In this document: positions 1-9,521 of the stretch, one piece after another
Layout: each line of letters begins with the position of its first letter
Numbering within the stretch: position 1 is the stretch's first letter
Assembly: GCF_014644535.1 (NCBI RefSeq)
Contig: NZ_BMKW01000009.1
Span: forward strand, 241,016 to 305,015
Source: Neoroseomonas lacus
GTDB lineage: Bacteria; Pseudomonadota; Alphaproteobacteria; Acetobacterales; Acetobacteraceae
Length of the DNA: 64,000 nt
Direction: 5' to 3'
Translations under genes and position numbers: made by a program
Notes under the pieces: generated by a model
The model's input: the letters and a program-made list of their open reading frames with translations, nothing else
Told to the model about the DNA's origin: nothing
The model's database searches: none

Positions 1-336
1 AGTCAGCCCGGTGCCACGACGCCCGCCACGGCCATTGCCTGGCCCGTCATTGGGGTCGGCGTCGGTCAGCCCGGTGCCACGACGCCCGCCACGGCCATTG
101 CCCGGCCCGTCATTGGGGTCGGCATCGGTCAGCCCGGTGCCGCGACGTCCGCCACGGCCATTGCCCGGCCCGTCATTGGGGTCGGCGTCGGTCAGTCCGG
201 TGCCGCGGTACTGCCGCACCGGTTGCGGTGCCTGCACGACGCAACCGGGCAGCACCGCAGCGAGCGCGCCGACGCCAGCGACGCGCAGGACCAACATGCG
301 CCGGCGCAATCGCGCCGTGCCGGCTTCGTCAGTCAT
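1..336 (-). CDS. Repeat-containing lipoprotein, 3' end outside window
   Basis: The start is an ATG at 336 preceded by a GGGAGGA ribosome site about 10 bases upstream. The frame stays open to position 1, so the C-terminus is missing. The first 33 residues read as a lipoprotein signal: an Arg-rich start, a hydrophobic stretch, then a lipobox ending LPGC near residue 33, so the protein is probably lipid-anchored. From about residue 45 it consists of 21-residue repeats (DPNDGPGNGRGG, then RRGTGLTDA) encoded by 63-bp tandem repeats, with three full copies visible and the start of another. The repeats are rich in Gly, Asp, Asn and Arg and look disordered or ion-binding. I do not recognise a family. 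Divergent from the tctC gene at 594. Confidence 0.75.
   Translation of the reverse strand, partial: MTDEAGTARLRRRMLVLRVAGVGALAAVLPGCVVQAPQPVRQYRGTGLTDADPNDGPGNGRGGRRGTGLTDADPNDGPGNGRGGRRGTGLTDADPNDGPGNGRGGRRGTGLT
2..205. repeat. 63-bp tandem repeat inside the lipoprotein gene
   Basis: Units begin at 2, 65, 128 and 191, exactly 63 bp apart, and are nearly identical. The period is a multiple of three, so copy number can change without breaking the frame. The array probably continues beyond the left edge. Confidence 0.9.
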
Positions 337-513
337 CGAACCTGTTCCTCCCTGAGCGACGCCGCGTCGCGCAATTGCCGTTCCTGGTCACCGGCCGTTT
401 CCCGTCCCCATCGGCGCAGCACCGCGGGAGGACGGCGCGCCACGCTTCGGAAGGAACGTCTTTGGCAACTATCGTCACCGTAACGCGAACGTGAAGTCAT
501 AGGCAAGGCAGCC

Positions 514-526
514 GAAACGACGTTTC
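514..526. promoter_or_regulatory. Candidate operator upstream of tctC
   Basis: GAAACGACGTTTC is a perfect inverted repeat around a central A. It lies 68 bp before the tctC start, in the 257-bp gap between the divergent lipoprotein and tctC. Its role is inferred from symmetry and position only. Confidence 0.3.
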
Positions 527-593
527 TCCCCTTCCACACCGGGCTGATGGCAGCGCAGACTTCGCCGCCTCAGGAACGCCCGGAACCACCACA

Positions 594-1562
594 ATGACCC
601 AACGTCGTACGCTTCTAGCCGCCTCCGCCGGCCTGGCGAGCCTCAGCCTCTCGCCGCGCGGCGCCCTCGCCGCGGAGCTCTTCTCCAGCATCTTCATGTT
701 CGTCCCGGCCGGGCCGGGTGGCGGCTGGGACGGGCTCGGCCGCGCCATCGAGCAGGCGGCGCGCCAATCCGGGCTCGTCGGCACCTTCCAGTTCGAGAAT
801 GTCGGCGGCGCCGGCGGCATGGTGGGCCTGCCGCGCTTCCTGCAACAGCGCCGCCGCCGCCCCGATGCGCTGATGATCGGCGGCTCGGTCATGGTCGGCG
901 CCGCGCTGACCAACAAAACCCCCGTCAGCCTGCAGGACACCGTCGCGGTCGCCCGCATGACCGAGGAAGCCGGCGTGATCATCGTGCCGGCCAACAGCCC
1001 CTTCCAGAACATTGGCCAACTCGCCGACGCCTTGAAGGAGAACCCGCGCGCGGTGTCGGTGGCCGGCGGCAGCGCCGGCGGCACCGACCACATCATCCTC
1101 GGCCTGATGCTCCAGAAGCTCGGCCGCCAGCCGCGCGAGGCCTCCTTCGTCGCCTTCCCCGGCGGCGGGCCGGCGCAGGCGGCGATCCTCGGCGGCCAGG
1201 TCGCCGCGGGCATTTCCGGCTGGTCTGAATTCTCCGAACAGATCAAGGCCGGCCGCGTGCGCGCCCTGGCCACCACCGGGTCGAGCCGGATCGAACCGGA
1301 TGTCCCGACGCTGAAGGAAAGCGGCCTCGATGTGGTGGCGACCAATTGGCGCGGCGTGTTCGGCGCGCCGGGCATCACCGCGCCGCAGCGCCAGGCGTTG
1401 GTGGACCTGATGACCGCCATCCACGCGACCGAGGCCTGGCGCCGCATCCTCGCCGATCGTGGCTGGGCGGATGCCTTCCTGACCGGCCAGCCTTTCGACG
1501 AATTCCTCACCCGTGACCGCGCCGAGACGGAAGGCGTGCTCAAGGACCTCGGCCTCGCCTGA
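594..1562 (+). CDS. tctC: Tripartite tricarboxylate transporter substrate-binding protein (TctC/Bug)
   Basis: Periplasmic binding protein of 322 aa, the usual TctC length. The N-terminus (MTQRRTLLAA, hydrophobic run, cleavage near ALAA) is an export signal of Tat-like form. The family glycine-rich loop (VPAGPGGGWDGLGR) follows at about residues 40-54, and the ligand-loop features (NVGGAGG, then AGGSAGGTDH) come later. TctC proteins capture carboxylates and deliver them to the TctAB membrane pair. Here tctB follows after 19 bp, and tctA is found only after a phzF-like gene, so one transport system is likely. The actual ligand cannot be read from sequence. Confidence 0.9.
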   Translation: MTQRRTLLAASAGLASLSLSPRGALAAELFSSIFMFVPAGPGGGWDGLGRAIEQAARQSGLVGTFQFENVGGAGGMVGLPRFLQQRRRRPDALMIGGSVMVGAALTNKTPVSLQDTVAVARMTEEAGVIIVPANSPFQNIGQLADALKENPRAVSVAGGSAGGTDHIILGLMLQKLGRQPREASFVAFPGGGPAQAAILGGQVAAGISGWSEFSEQIKAGRVRALATTGSSRIEPDVPTLKESGLDVVATNWRGVFGAPGITAPQRQALVDLMTAIHATEAWRRILADRGWADAFLTGQPFDEFLTRDRAETEGVLKDLGLA

Positions 1563-1581
1563 GCGGCGCGGTCGGATCGCC

Positions 1582-2088
1582 ATGAAGCAGGACGCGCTGG
1601 CCGACCTCGGGGTCGGCCTCACGGTCACGGCCCTGGGGCTGCTGACCGTCTGGCTGACCTGGGTCATCCCGGTCACGCCGGTCTATGCGGTGGTCGGGCC
1701 GAAGCTGGTCCCGGCGGTGGTCGCCGGCGCGCTGGTGGTGCTGGGGCTGTTGCTGTCGGTCGTGGCGATGCGCGGTGGCTGGAGCCGCGACCTGTCCGAG
1801 GTCGTCGACTCCGGCCCGGCGAATATCCGCGCGCTCGGCTGGCTCGGCGGCGGGATGGTGCTGAACCTCGTGCTGATCGAACCGCTGGGCTTTTCGATCG
1901 GCGCGGCGGTGCAGTTCGTCTGCACCGCGCGCGCCTTCGGCTCCCGCGCGCCGCTGCGCGATGCGGTGATCGCGCTGGCGGTCTCGCTCGGCGCCTTCTT
2001 CCTGTTCGTCGAGGCGCTCGGCGTCAACATCGGCGCGGGCGTGTTGGAAGGCGCCATCCTGCGTGCCTTCGGGCAGGAGGTGTTGTGA
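1582..2088 (+). CDS. tctB: TctB small membrane subunit of tricarboxylate transporter
   Basis: A 168-aa protein with four predicted membrane segments, matching the small subunit of TTT transporters. The ATG at 1582 (MKQDALADLG) is chosen over an upstream in-frame ATG at 1513, because the latter overlaps tctC by 50 bp and would add a basic non-membrane leader. It sits 19 bp after tctC and is clearly co-transcribed with it. TctB stabilises the large TctA permease in the inner membrane. The tctA gene lies at 3455, separated by an intergenic palindrome, phzF and a second repeat. Confidence 0.85.
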   Translation: MKQDALADLGVGLTVTALGLLTVWLTWVIPVTPVYAVVGPKLVPAVVAGALVVLGLLLSVVAMRGGWSRDLSEVVDSGPANIRALGWLGGGMVLNLVLIEPLGFSIGAAVQFVCTARAFGSRAPLRDAVIALAVSLGAFFLFVEALGVNIGAGVLEGAILRAFGQEVL

Positions 2089-2103
2089 TGGCCGGGAGGA
2101 AGA

Positions 2104-2231
2104 AAGGTCGGGGGAGGAACACCTCCCCCGAATCCCCCTCCGTCTTTTGTCTTTTGGGAACCGGCAGCGGCGGTCGTCGCCAAACAGATAGAAAAAGGAG
2201 GGGGTTCGGGGGAGTTCTCTCCCCCGACCTT
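2104..2231. repeat. 128-bp palindromic dispersed repeat, copy 1
   Basis: The two ends are inverted repeats of about 40 bp. Each arm contains its own small hairpin of the form GGGGGAG-loop-CTCCCCC. An inverted homologous copy lies at 57169-57296. The element fills the gap between tctB and phzF and could form a very stable hairpin that limits read-through. It resembles a non-autonomous MITE or REP-type element, but no transposase partner is visible. Confidence 0.85.
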
Positions 2232-2237
2232 GCTTGA

Positions 2238-3131
2238 ATGCGCGCCTACCGCTTCACCACCGTCGACGTCTTCACCACCACCCGCTTCGGTGGCAATCAG
2301 CTCGCCGTCTTCCCCGACGCGCGCGGCCTGTCGGATGCCGAGATGCAGGCGCTCGCCGCCGAGTTCAACCTGAGCGAGACGACCTTCGTCCTGCCGCCCG
2401 ACAGCCCGCAGAACAGCGCGCGGGTACGCATCTTCAACCGCGTCGCCGAGATGCCCTTCGCCGGCCACCCCAATGTCGGCACCGCCTATGTGCTGGGCCA
2501 GGCCGATGAAGGCCGCCCTCGCGCCTATCGCTTCGAGGAACCCGCCGGGCTGGTGGAGGTCACCCTGCTGCGCGACGAGGGCGACCGCGTGACGGGGGCC
2601 GACGTCGCCGCCCCGCAGCCGCTGCGCATCGGCGCGCCGCTGCCGATTTCGACCGCCGCCGCCTGCGCTTCACTGCCCGAGGATGCGATCATCACCACGC
2701 GCCACGCGCCGACGCTGGCGGCCGATGGCGGCAACCATCGGCTGCTGACCGAGGTGACGCCGGAGGGCCTCGCCGCCGCCGCGCCGGACCTCGGCGCGTT
2801 CCGTCGTGCGGTGGCCGCGCATCCCGAGGAGACGCGCGGCTTTCTCTCGCTCTACCTGTATTGCCGCGACGGCGCGGCGGTGCGGGCGCGCATGTTTTCG
2901 CCACTCACCGGCACCTGGGAGGATTCGGCGACCGGCAGTGCGGCGACGCCGCTGGCCGGCTTCCTGCTGCACCTCGACGGCGCGGCCGAAGGCCGCTGGG
3001 ACATCACCCAGGGCGTCGAGATGGGGCGACCCTCGCTGCTGCTGGCCGGGGCACGGCGCATGCCCGAGGGCATTCGCGCGCGCGTCGGCGGGCACTGCGT
3101 GCCGGTATTGCGCGGCGAGGCGTTGCTATGA
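2238..3131 (+). CDS. PhzF-family isomerase-like protein
   Basis: A 297-aa protein, normal length for the PhzF/YddE fold. The start MRAYRFTTVDVFTT, the GGNQLAVFPDA segment and the glutamate of NLSETTFVLP (about residue 48, equivalent to the catalytic Glu of PhzF) are all present. RVAEMPFAGHPNVGTAYVL and the C-terminal EDSATGSAATPLAGFL are also family signatures. Phenazine PhzF isomerises a dihydro-hydroxyanthranilate, but most bacterial members act on unknown substrates and no phenazine genes are near. It lies between tctB and tctA with repeats on both sides, so it is probably a later insertion or a co-opted catabolic enzyme. Confidence 0.85.
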   Translation: MRAYRFTTVDVFTTTRFGGNQLAVFPDARGLSDAEMQALAAEFNLSETTFVLPPDSPQNSARVRIFNRVAEMPFAGHPNVGTAYVLGQADEGRPRAYRFEEPAGLVEVTLLRDEGDRVTGADVAAPQPLRIGAPLPISTAAACASLPEDAIITTRHAPTLAADGGNHRLLTEVTPEGLAAAAPDLGAFRRAVAAHPEETRGFLSLYLYCRDGAAVRARMFSPLTGTWEDSATGSAATPLAGFLLHLDGAAEGRWDITQGVEMGRPSLLLAGARRMPEGIRARVGGHCVPVLRGEALL

Positions 3132-3139
3132 CGCGCATC

Positions 3140-3400
3140 GGAGGGGCGTCGCCCCTCCAATCCACCCCTTCAAGGCCCCATCGGCCATGCTGCACATCGT
3201 CAATGGGCTCTCGAAAAGGCAATGCCCTCGATTGGCGCCGGGCGCCCCTGTCAGCCTGCGTGCCGAAACCCACCCTTGCGCCCAACACGCGTTCGGCGGG
3301 CCAATCCACGCGCTGCCGCCGAACGCCCAATCGAGGTGTCCAGAGGCCCTTAGGCCTTTGGCGGGGTGAGGTCCGGAAAGTGGCGGCGCCCCTCTCCGCC
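3140..3400. repeat. Mosaic dispersed repeat, copy A (about 260 bp)
   Basis: It starts with the hairpin GGAGGGGC-GTC-GCCCCTCC and ends with the family core (GGTGTCCAGAGGCCCTTAGG) followed by a GC-rich hairpin. It lies between phzF and tctA in an otherwise gene-free 323-bp gap. Related copies are at 5718, 9668, 12978, 26559, 50502 and 51958. Confidence 0.8.
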
Positions 3401-3454
3401 ACTGGCCGACGCCATTCCGCTCCTCCTGCCTCACCTCCAGCGCGAGCCTGACCC

Positions 3455-4948
3455 ATGGATTCGATCTCCGGCCTCGCGCTCGGCTTCGGCAATGCGCTGA
3501 CCTTCGCCAATCTCGCCTGGGCCCTGCTGGGTTGTTTCCTCGGCACCGCGGTCGGCGTGCTGCCCGGCATCGGCCCGGCGCTGACCATCGCGCTGCTGCT
3601 GCCGATCACGTTCAGCGTCAGCGCGACGGGCGCCTTCATCCTGTTCTGCGGCGTCTTCTACGGCGCGATGTATGGCGGCAGCACTACGTCGATCCTGCTC
3701 AACACGCCGGGTGAGAGCGGGTCGATCATCACCGCCCTCGAAGGCGCGAAGATGGCCCGCAACGGCCGCGCGGGACCGGCCTTGGCGACCTCGGCGATCG
3801 GCTCCTTCGTCGCCGGCACGGTGGGCACGCTGGGCATCGCCTTCCTCGGGCCGATCATCGTCGAATGGGCGCTGGTGCTCGGCCCGGCGGAGTACTTCGC
3901 GCTGATGGTGCTGTGCTTCGTCACCGTCTCGGCGGTGCTCGGCGCCTCGGCGCTGCGTGGGCTGACCTCGCTCGCCTTCGGGCTGATGCTGGGACTGGTC
4001 GGCGTCGACCTGCAGACCGGCCAGCCACGCCTGACCTTCGGCGTGCCGGAACTGCTCGACGGCGTGAATGTCGTGCTGGTGGCCGTCGCACTCTTCGCGG
4101 TGGGCGAGGCGCTCTACATGGCCTGGCACCATCACGCCGGGAAGCACGAGGTGCTCGAGGTCGGCCGACTGATGATGTCGAAGGAGGATTGGAAGCGATC
4201 CTTCTGGCCCTGGCTGCGCGGCGCCGCGATCGGCTTTCCCTTCGGCGTGCTGCCGGCCGGCGGCACCGAGATGCCGACCATGCTGTCCTATTTCGCCGAA
4301 CGGAAACTGGTGAAGGCGAAGCACCGTGGCGAATTCGGCACCACTGGCGCCATCGAGGGCGTCGCAGGGCCGGAAGCCGCCAACAATGCCGCGGCGGCCG
4401 GCGTGCTGGTGCCGATGCTCACCCTCGGCCTGCCGACCAGTGCGACGGCGGCGATCATGCTCTCCGCCTTCCAATCCTACGGCATCAATCCCGGCCCGCT
4501 GCTCTTCACCCAGCAGGCGGAGCTGGTCTGGACGCTGATCGCCTCGCTGTTCATCGCCAATGTCATGCTGGTGGTGCTGAACCTGCCGCTGGTCGGGCTG
4601 TGGGTGCGCATCCTGAAAATCCCGCTGCCGCAGCTCTATGGTGGGATCCTGGTCTTCGCCACCATCGGCACCTACGGCATCTCGAACAGCGTCATCGACC
4701 TGGTGATCCTCTACACGCTGGGCGTGATCGCGATGTTCATGCGGCGCTTCGACTTCCCCGTCGCCCCGGTGGTGATCGGCATGATCCTCGGACCCATGGC
4801 CGAACAGGCGCTGCGCCAGGCGCTGACGATCAGCCAGGGCAACTGGTCTGTCTTCATCACCCGGCCGGGCAGCGCGATCATCCTGGCGCTCGCGGTCGCG
4901 GCACTGGCCGGGCCGCGACTCTATGGCGCCATCGCCCGGAAGGCCTGA
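3455..4948 (+). CDS. tctA: TctA large permease subunit of tricarboxylate transporter
   Basis: A 497-aa polytopic membrane protein of standard TctA length. Near the N-terminus it has the family signature [20 protein letters not shown], followed by [15 protein letters not shown]. The second half repeats the pattern with [15 protein letters not shown]. TctA is the ion-driven channel that takes substrate from TctC across the inner membrane. With tctC (594) and tctB (1582) it makes a complete system, although the usual tctCBA order is interrupted by phzF and two repeats. A flavin reductase follows 117 bp downstream. Confidence 0.92.
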   Translation: MDSISGLALGFGNALTFANLAWALLGCFLGTAVGVLPGIGPALTIALLLPITFSVSATGAFILFCGVFYGAMYGGSTTSILLNTPGESGSIITALEGAKMARNGRAGPALATSAIGSFVAGTVGTLGIAFLGPIIVEWALVLGPAEYFALMVLCFVTVSAVLGASALRGLTSLAFGLMLGLVGVDLQTGQPRLTFGVPELLDGVNVVLVAVALFAVGEALYMAWHHHAGKHEVLEVGRLMMSKEDWKRSFWPWLRGAAIGFPFGVLPAGGTEMPTMLSYFAERKLVKAKHRGEFGTTGAIEGVAGPEAANNAAAAGVLVPMLTLGLPTSATAAIMLSAFQSYGINPGPLLFTQQAELVWTLIASLFIANVMLVVLNLPLVGLWVRILKIPLPQLYGGILVFATIGTYGISNSVIDLVILYTLGVIAMFMRRFDFPVAPVVIGMILGPMAEQALRQALTISQGNWSVFITRPGSAIILALAVAALAGPRLYGAIARKA

Positions 4949-5065
4949 CCGGCCGTCCTGCAACGCTGCCACCCACCCGGGACCTTGGCGCCGTGCCGGG
5001 CAGCGCAAGCCGGCGCCGCGGTTCGACAGTCGCCATCCGGCGCATTCCGGGACACACTCCGACCC

Positions 5066-5698
5066 ATGTTCTACGAACCCCGCACCGGCCACGGCCTGCC
5101 GCATGACCCGTTCAAGGCGATCGTCGCCCCGCGCCCGATCGGCTGGATCTCGACGCTCGATGCGCAGGGGCGGCCGAACCTCGCGCCCTACAGCTTCTTC
5201 AACGCGGTGCATTCGCGCCCGCCGATGGTGATGTTCACCAGCGAGACGATGAAGCACAGCGCCGCCAACGCCATCGCCACCGGCGAATTCGTCTTCAACC
5301 TCTGCACCCATCCGCTGTTCGACGCGATGAACACGTCATCCGCCGCGCTCGCCGCCGGCGAAGACGAGTTCATCGCCGCCGGGCTCGAAACCGCCTCATC
5401 GCACATCGTCAAGGCGCCACGCGTCGCGGCGGCGCCGGCGGCACTCGAATGCAAGGTGGTGCAGTCGATGCAGTTGCGTGATGTGGACGGCAACGCGCTG
5501 GAGGGCTGGATCCTCATCGGCCAGGTCGTCGGCGTGCATATCGACGAAGCCTTCCTGCGTGACGGCCGCTTCGACACGGCAGCAGCCCGGCCGCTCGCCC
5601 GCTGCGGCTATCGCGACTACGCGGTGGTGACCGAAATGTTCGAAGCCCTGCGCCCGACCGATGGCGGGGCCTTCGCGCCAGGGCAGCGGGATCACTGA
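5066..5698 (+). CDS. Flavin reductase family protein (FMN-binding split barrel)
   Basis: A 210-aa protein. The motif ARPIGWISTLDAQGRPN-like segment near residue 20 (here APRPIGWIST), followed by LAPYSFFNAV and then GEFVFNL, is typical of DIM6/NTAB-type flavin reductases. These bind FMN and reduce it with NAD(P)H, often supplying a partner monooxygenase. The ATG at 5066 (MFYEPRTGHG) is chosen over 4985 because family homology begins there. No monooxygenase is adjacent. The RutA-like oxygenase at 45430 is a conceivable but distant client. Confidence 0.82.
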   Translation: MFYEPRTGHGLPHDPFKAIVAPRPIGWISTLDAQGRPNLAPYSFFNAVHSRPPMVMFTSETMKHSAANAIATGEFVFNLCTHPLFDAMNTSSAALAAGEDEFIAAGLETASSHIVKAPRVAAAPAALECKVVQSMQLRDVDGNALEGWILIGQVVGVHIDEAFLRDGRFDTAAARPLARCGYRDYAVVTEMFEALRPTDGGAFAPGQRDH

Positions 5699-5717
5699 GA
5701 GGGTCGGAGTTGCCATT

Positions 5718-5942
5718 GGAGGGGCGTCGCCCCTCCAAACCACCCCACCAAATGACAGCGTCATTTGGAAAGCCATCTGTTGCCGCGGGCGATGATGGCA
5801 TGCTGCTTCGGTGACGCCTGCCCCGCGCGTAAGGGCGGGTCGCTGACTGCTTCTGCCCCGGCTGCGCGGTGCCAAGTCGAGGTGTCCAGAGGCCCTTAGG
5901 CCTTTGGTGGGGTGGGTCCGGGAGGGGCAAAGCCCCTCTCGG
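5718..5942. repeat. Mosaic dispersed repeat, copy B
   Basis: It opens with GGAGGGGC-GTC-GCCCCTCC (5718-5736), then a second hairpin with arms CCAAATGAC and GTCATTTGG. From 5879 it carries the core GGTGTCCAGAGGCCCTTAGG and ends in the hairpin GAGGGGC-AAA-GCCCCTC. It fills the gap between two convergent genes, so a bidirectional terminator role is plausible. Confidence 0.82.
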
Positions 5943-5949
5943 TGCCCTC

Positions 5950-7197
5950 TCACCCCCGCACCGGCCTGACCGTCGCCAATATCGCCGCGCCCACACCAAG
6001 AAACACCAGCACCGTCGCCATCCCCGCCCGCTGGCTGCCGGTCGCCGCGGTGACCATCGCCAGCACCGCCGGCCCCGCGAAGCCCGTGATCCGCCCCGAC
6101 AGCGCGAACAGCCCGAAATGCGCCGTGATCTCGCCTTCCGGCGCCATGCGCGCCATCAGCGTACGTGACGCCGCCTGCGCCGGCCCCATGAAGATGCCAA
6201 GCGCCATCGCCATGCCCCAGAACACCGTCTTGCTGCCGGTTAGCAGCAACGCGGCGCCAAGCACGATCATCGCCACCAGTGCGACCATCACCGTGCGCTT
6301 CGACCCCAGCTGGTCCTCGACCAGCCCGAAGCCGGCCGCGCCCAACCCGGCGGTGACGTTCAGCGCAATGCCGAAGAGCAGGATCTCCTCGAAATCCATC
6401 CCATGCACGCCGGCGGCGAAAATGGCGCCGAAGGCGAACAGCGTGTTCAGCCCATCGGTGTAGAAGATCCGCGCCACCAGGAAGCGCAGCATGTCCGGCC
6501 GCTTCGGCAGCCCGCGCACCAACCCCTTGGTCTCGGCGACGCAGGCGGTCACGGCGCGGCCCATCGGCAGTTTCTCGCCCGGCGAATCCGGCACCATCAA
6601 CAGCACCGGCCAGCCGAACACCAACGTCCAGGCCGCGACCAGCAGCGCCGTGGCGCGCACATGTTCCGAGCTGCCGCGATCAAGCCCGAACAGCGCCGGG
6701 TTCGGCTGCACCAGCAACACCAGCGCAATCGCCAGGCAGGCCAGCCCGCCCGCATAGCCCAACCCCCAGGCGAGCCCCGACACCCGCCCGATCTGCGACG
6801 TTTCCGCCACTTCCGGCAGCATCGAATTGTAGAACACGGTGCCAAGCTCGAACCCGACGGTGGCGAGGCCGACGCACACCAGCACCCAGACCGTCCAGGA
6901 CGGATCGGGTGCGGCGAACCACACCAGCCCGGTGAACACGGCGGTGACCAGCGTGCAGATCGCCAGCAACGCGCGCCGATGTCCGCCGAGGTCGGCGATC
7001 GCCCCCAGCAGCGGCGACATCAGCGCGACGCCCAGCGCCGCGGCGGTCTGCATCCAGCCCCATTGCGCCTGGCCCGTCGCCGCATCCGGCGCCACCCCTT
7101 GGGTGAAATAGGCGGCGATGACGAAGGTCGAGACCACCGTCGGAAACGCGCTGTTCGCCCAGTCGAAGGACGCCCAGGCCAGGGCCCTGCGGTTCAT
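5950..7197 (-). CDS. MFS transporter, UMF1 / Atg22-like
   Basis: A 415-aa protein with about 12 hydrophobic segments. The N-terminal motif ASFDWANSAFPTVVSTFVIA is the hallmark of the UMF1 family (Atg22-like, proposed amino-acid or metabolite effluxers). The charged loop DLGGHRRALL between helices 2 and 3 matches the MFS A-motif region. The stop lies just beside repeat B. Its start is 6 bp from the end of the heparinase gene, so it is probably the last gene of an rpe / heparinase / MFS transcript. Substrate unknown. Confidence 0.85.
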   Translation of the reverse strand: MNRRALAWASFDWANSAFPTVVSTFVIAAYFTQGVAPDAATGQAQWGWMQTAAALGVALMSPLLGAIADLGGHRRALLAICTLVTAVFTGLVWFAAPDPSWTVWVLVCVGLATVGFELGTVFYNSMLPEVAETSQIGRVSGLAWGLGYAGGLACLAIALVLLVQPNPALFGLDRGSSEHVRATALLVAAWTLVFGWPVLLMVPDSPGEKLPMGRAVTACVAETKGLVRGLPKRPDMLRFLVARIFYTDGLNTLFAFGAIFAAGVHGMDFEEILLFGIALNVTAGLGAAGFGLVEDQLGSKRTVMVALVAMIVLGAALLLTGSKTVFWGMAMALGIFMGPAQAASRTLMARMAPEGEITAHFGLFALSGRITGFAGPAVLAMVTAATGSQRAGMATVLVFLGVGAAILATVRPVRG

Positions 7198-7203
7198 GCG
7201 GCG

Positions 7204-8865
7204 TTATTCAATGGCCGCTGTCGTGCCTGGCGCGGGCATGGAGACGCGGGTGATCGCCCATTGCACCGAGGTCTCGCCCTCATCGGCCAGCAGCACGACC
7301 TGCGAGGACCGCCGCGGCTCGCCGCCCAGATAGACGCTTTCCTCCAGCGCCACGCGCCCACCCTTGGCGCGGATCTTCCACCCCACGCCGGAAGGCAGCC
7401 GCAGCAGCGCCGCGCTCTCATCCTGCAACAGGGAGGCGGCGACGCCGGGATGCAGATGGAAACGCACCGAAAACCCCGGCACCGGCCCATCGCCCGGGAT
7501 CTCGATCATGTCCTCGCCGCGCAGATCGTCGCCTGATTCGGCGAGATACAGCCGCCGCCGATGCACTGCATTGAAGGCCCGACGCCAGCCATCATGGCTC
7601 GCTTCCAGCCATTGCGCGCCGGAGGATTCATGCCGCGCCGTCTCGACCTGTTCCGGTCGCCGGCCCAGCCCCTCGGGGCGCAGCTCCGATGAATTGGTGT
7701 CCGACAGCACCAACGTCGAATGCGCCGCGGTGGCGCGCAGCGCGTCGCGCCAGGCTTCCTCGGCGGCCGGCGCCGCGCCGCAATTGACGATCATCCGGTC
7801 GCGCCCGACCGACATCTCGAAGGCCAACGTCCCGGCATGGGCGAATCGGTCAGCCCCGGCCGGCAGCCCCCCCTCGGACCCGGTCGCGGCGCGCGCGGCG
7901 GGCGGCGCGCCCGTATCCGCGATGATCAGCGTCCGCCCGGCCTGCAACCGCTGGAACCCGGTTTCCGGCAGGTCGAGCGGCGCCCGCCCGCGCGCCTGCC
8001 CCTGCGTCAGCACCAGGTCGAGCAGCGCCGAGCCTTCATCCCGCGTGCCGTTGAACAGCGCGAGCCCGCCATCGCCATGGCGGAACAGCCGCAGCGCCGG
8101 CGCCGCACGGTCCAGCACGGCGGCCAGATGCGGCGGCGGTTCCATCCCCGCGCCATGCAGCAGGTTGCGGATCTCGATCAGGTCCTGCAACGCCAGCAAC
8201 TGCATCGAGGGTGAGCGTTCCACATGCCCGCCATCGGGGTGGAACTGGCGTTCGATCTCGGCCGGCAGGAAGCGGGCGGCACGCTGGAGGTAGGCATCCT
8301 CCTGCAAGGCGATCGCCGCCGCCATCGCCCCCTTCAGCGCGGCCAGCGCGCCACGGTGCTCGGCCTCGGCCGGCAGGGCGGCGGACAGGTCGCGCGCATC
8401 CTGCGCCATGCGCGTCATCACCGCGCGGCGGAAGGCGTCCTCGGCGGTGGCGGCGAAGAAATCCCAATGGCCGAGCCAGGCTGACAGCCGCGCGCCGATC
8501 ACTTCCGGCGCATCGGCCACCGCCTCGTCGGCGCCGCGCGCCAGCCAATCGTCGGTCATGGTGCGGGCATGCAGCCGCGCCGCATCGGTCCCCAGCGCCC
8601 GCAGGTCACGCATCCAGGCAAAGCCGTGCGCGGCCGCGCGCCAGGCGGCGGTGCCCGAGGCGCTGTCCCAGCCCTCGGTCCCCGGCAGGCCGGGGCGCAG
8701 CGGGCGCGCGGTGCCCAGCGTCTCGAATTCGCCGCGCAGCAGCCGGGCGCCGCGCGCCGGGTCGCCGGGCCAGAGGTCGCGGAAGGCCCGCGCCGGGGCA
8801 TCGGGCACGCGGACCGGCTTCAGCCGCGACAGCTTCTGCCGGAACCCGCGCACGATGCCGATCAT
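7204..8865 (-). CDS. Heparinase II/III family protein
   Basis: A 553-aa protein. The N-terminal 300 residues are alpha-toroid-like, with family segments such as [20 protein letters not shown] near residues 210-230. The C-terminal half is beta-rich and contains the conserved heparinase II/III stretch around ERSP and [14 protein letters not shown]. These proteins resemble polysaccharide lyases. In alphaproteobacteria the gene is commonly linked to rpe and purH, and its true substrate is not established. The start overlaps the rpe stop by 4 bp, which indicates translational coupling. No clear signal peptide is seen. Confidence 0.85.
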   Translation of the reverse strand: MIGIVRGFRQKLSRLKPVRVPDAPARAFRDLWPGDPARGARLLRGEFETLGTARPLRPGLPGTEGWDSASGTAAWRAAAHGFAWMRDLRALGTDAARLHARTMTDDWLARGADEAVADAPEVIGARLSAWLGHWDFFAATAEDAFRRAVMTRMAQDARDLSAALPAEAEHRGALAALKGAMAAAIALQEDAYLQRAARFLPAEIERQFHPDGGHVERSPSMQLLALQDLIEIRNLLHGAGMEPPPHLAAVLDRAAPALRLFRHGDGGLALFNGTRDEGSALLDLVLTQGQARGRAPLDLPETGFQRLQAGRTLIIADTGAPPAARAATGSEGGLPAGADRFAHAGTLAFEMSVGRDRMIVNCGAAPAAEEAWRDALRATAAHSTLVLSDTNSSELRPEGLGRRPEQVETARHESSGAQWLEASHDGWRRAFNAVHRRRLYLAESGDDLRGEDMIEIPGDGPVPGFSVRFHLHPGVAASLLQDESAALLRLPSGVGWKIRAKGGRVALEESVYLGGEPRRSSQVVLLADEGETSVQWAITRVSMPAPGTTAAIE

Positions 8866-9521
8866 GGGGCGGCCCCGCGGATGGCGGCGATCGCGGCGCC
8901 ATAATCGGCCTGCCCGAACACCGCCGTGCCGGCGACCAGCACATCGGCGCCCGCCTCGATGCAGGGCCGCGCGGTCTTCGCCGTCACCCCGCCATCAACC
9001 TGGAGGTGGATCGGCCGCCCCGTGGCGTCGATCATCCGCCGCAGTGTGGCGATCTTGGTCAATTGGCTGTCGATGAAGGACTGCCCGCCGAAGCCGGGGT
9101 TCACCGACATCACCAGGATCAGGTCGGTGAGGTCCAGCACCTGGGCCACGGCCTCGACCGGTGTGCCCGGGTTCAGCACCACGCCGGCCTTCTTGCCGAG
9201 CGCGCGAATGGTCTGCAGCGAACGATGCAGATGCGGCCCGGCCTCGGGGTGCAGGGAAATGAGGTCGGCACCCGCCTCCGCGAAGGCGGCCAGATACGGG
9301 TCGGCCGGCGCGATCATCAGATGCACGTCGAACGGCATCGCGCTGCGTTTGCGCAAGGCTCTCACGACAACCGGCCCGAACGAGATGTTGGGCACGAAAT
9401 GCCCATCCATGATGTCGAGATGCAGCCAATCGGCGCCGGCGGCGGCGATGGCGTCCACCTCCTCGCCCAGGCGGGCGAAGTCGGCGGCGAGGAGCGAGGG
9501 GGCGATCAGCGGCGCGGGCAC
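8862..9521 (-). CDS. rpe: Ribulose-phosphate 3-epimerase
   Basis: A 219-aa TIM-barrel enzyme interconverting D-ribulose 5-phosphate and D-xylulose 5-phosphate (pentose phosphate and Calvin pathways, cytoplasm). Visible active-site motifs are APSLLAADF near the N-terminus, [13 protein letters not shown] (His and Asp metal ligands), FDVHLMI (His), [10 protein letters not shown] and the C-terminal VDGGV (Asp). Phosphate-binding GTAVF follows. It is upstream of, and overlaps, the heparinase gene. In many relatives rsmB precedes rpe directly. Here rsmB is about 3.5 kb away, behind repeats and four other ORFs. Confidence 0.95.
   Translation of the reverse strand: MPAPLIAPSLLAADFARLGEEVDAIAAAGADWLHLDIMDGHFVPNISFGPVVVRALRKRSAMPFDVHLMIAPADPYLAAFAEAGADLISLHPEAGPHLHRSLQTIRALGKKAGVVLNPGTPVEAVAQVLDLTDLILVMSVNPGFGGQSFIDSQLTKIATLRRMIDATGRPIHLQVDGGVTAKTARPCIEAGADVLVAGTAVFGQADYGAAIAAIRGAAP

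Noticed and set aside
2-205. Possible CRISPR-like array
   Set aside because: The units are contiguous with no spacers and the period is a multiple of three within an open frame, so this is a coding tandem repeat.
2238-3131. Phenazine biosynthesis locus
   Set aside because: Only a PhzF-fold protein is present. None of phzA, B, D, E or G is nearby, and the family is mostly unrelated to phenazines.
3431-5311. A 626-codon minus-strand frame opposite tctA
   Set aside because: It is rich in His, Gln, Asp and Arg, the usual look of the reverse strand of a high-GC membrane-protein gene. tctA on the plus strand is unmistakable.
5950-7536. Long plus-strand frames opposite the UMF1 transporter and heparinase gene
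   Set aside because: They are antisense shadows with Gln/Arg-rich low-complexity translation. The minus-strand products match known families.
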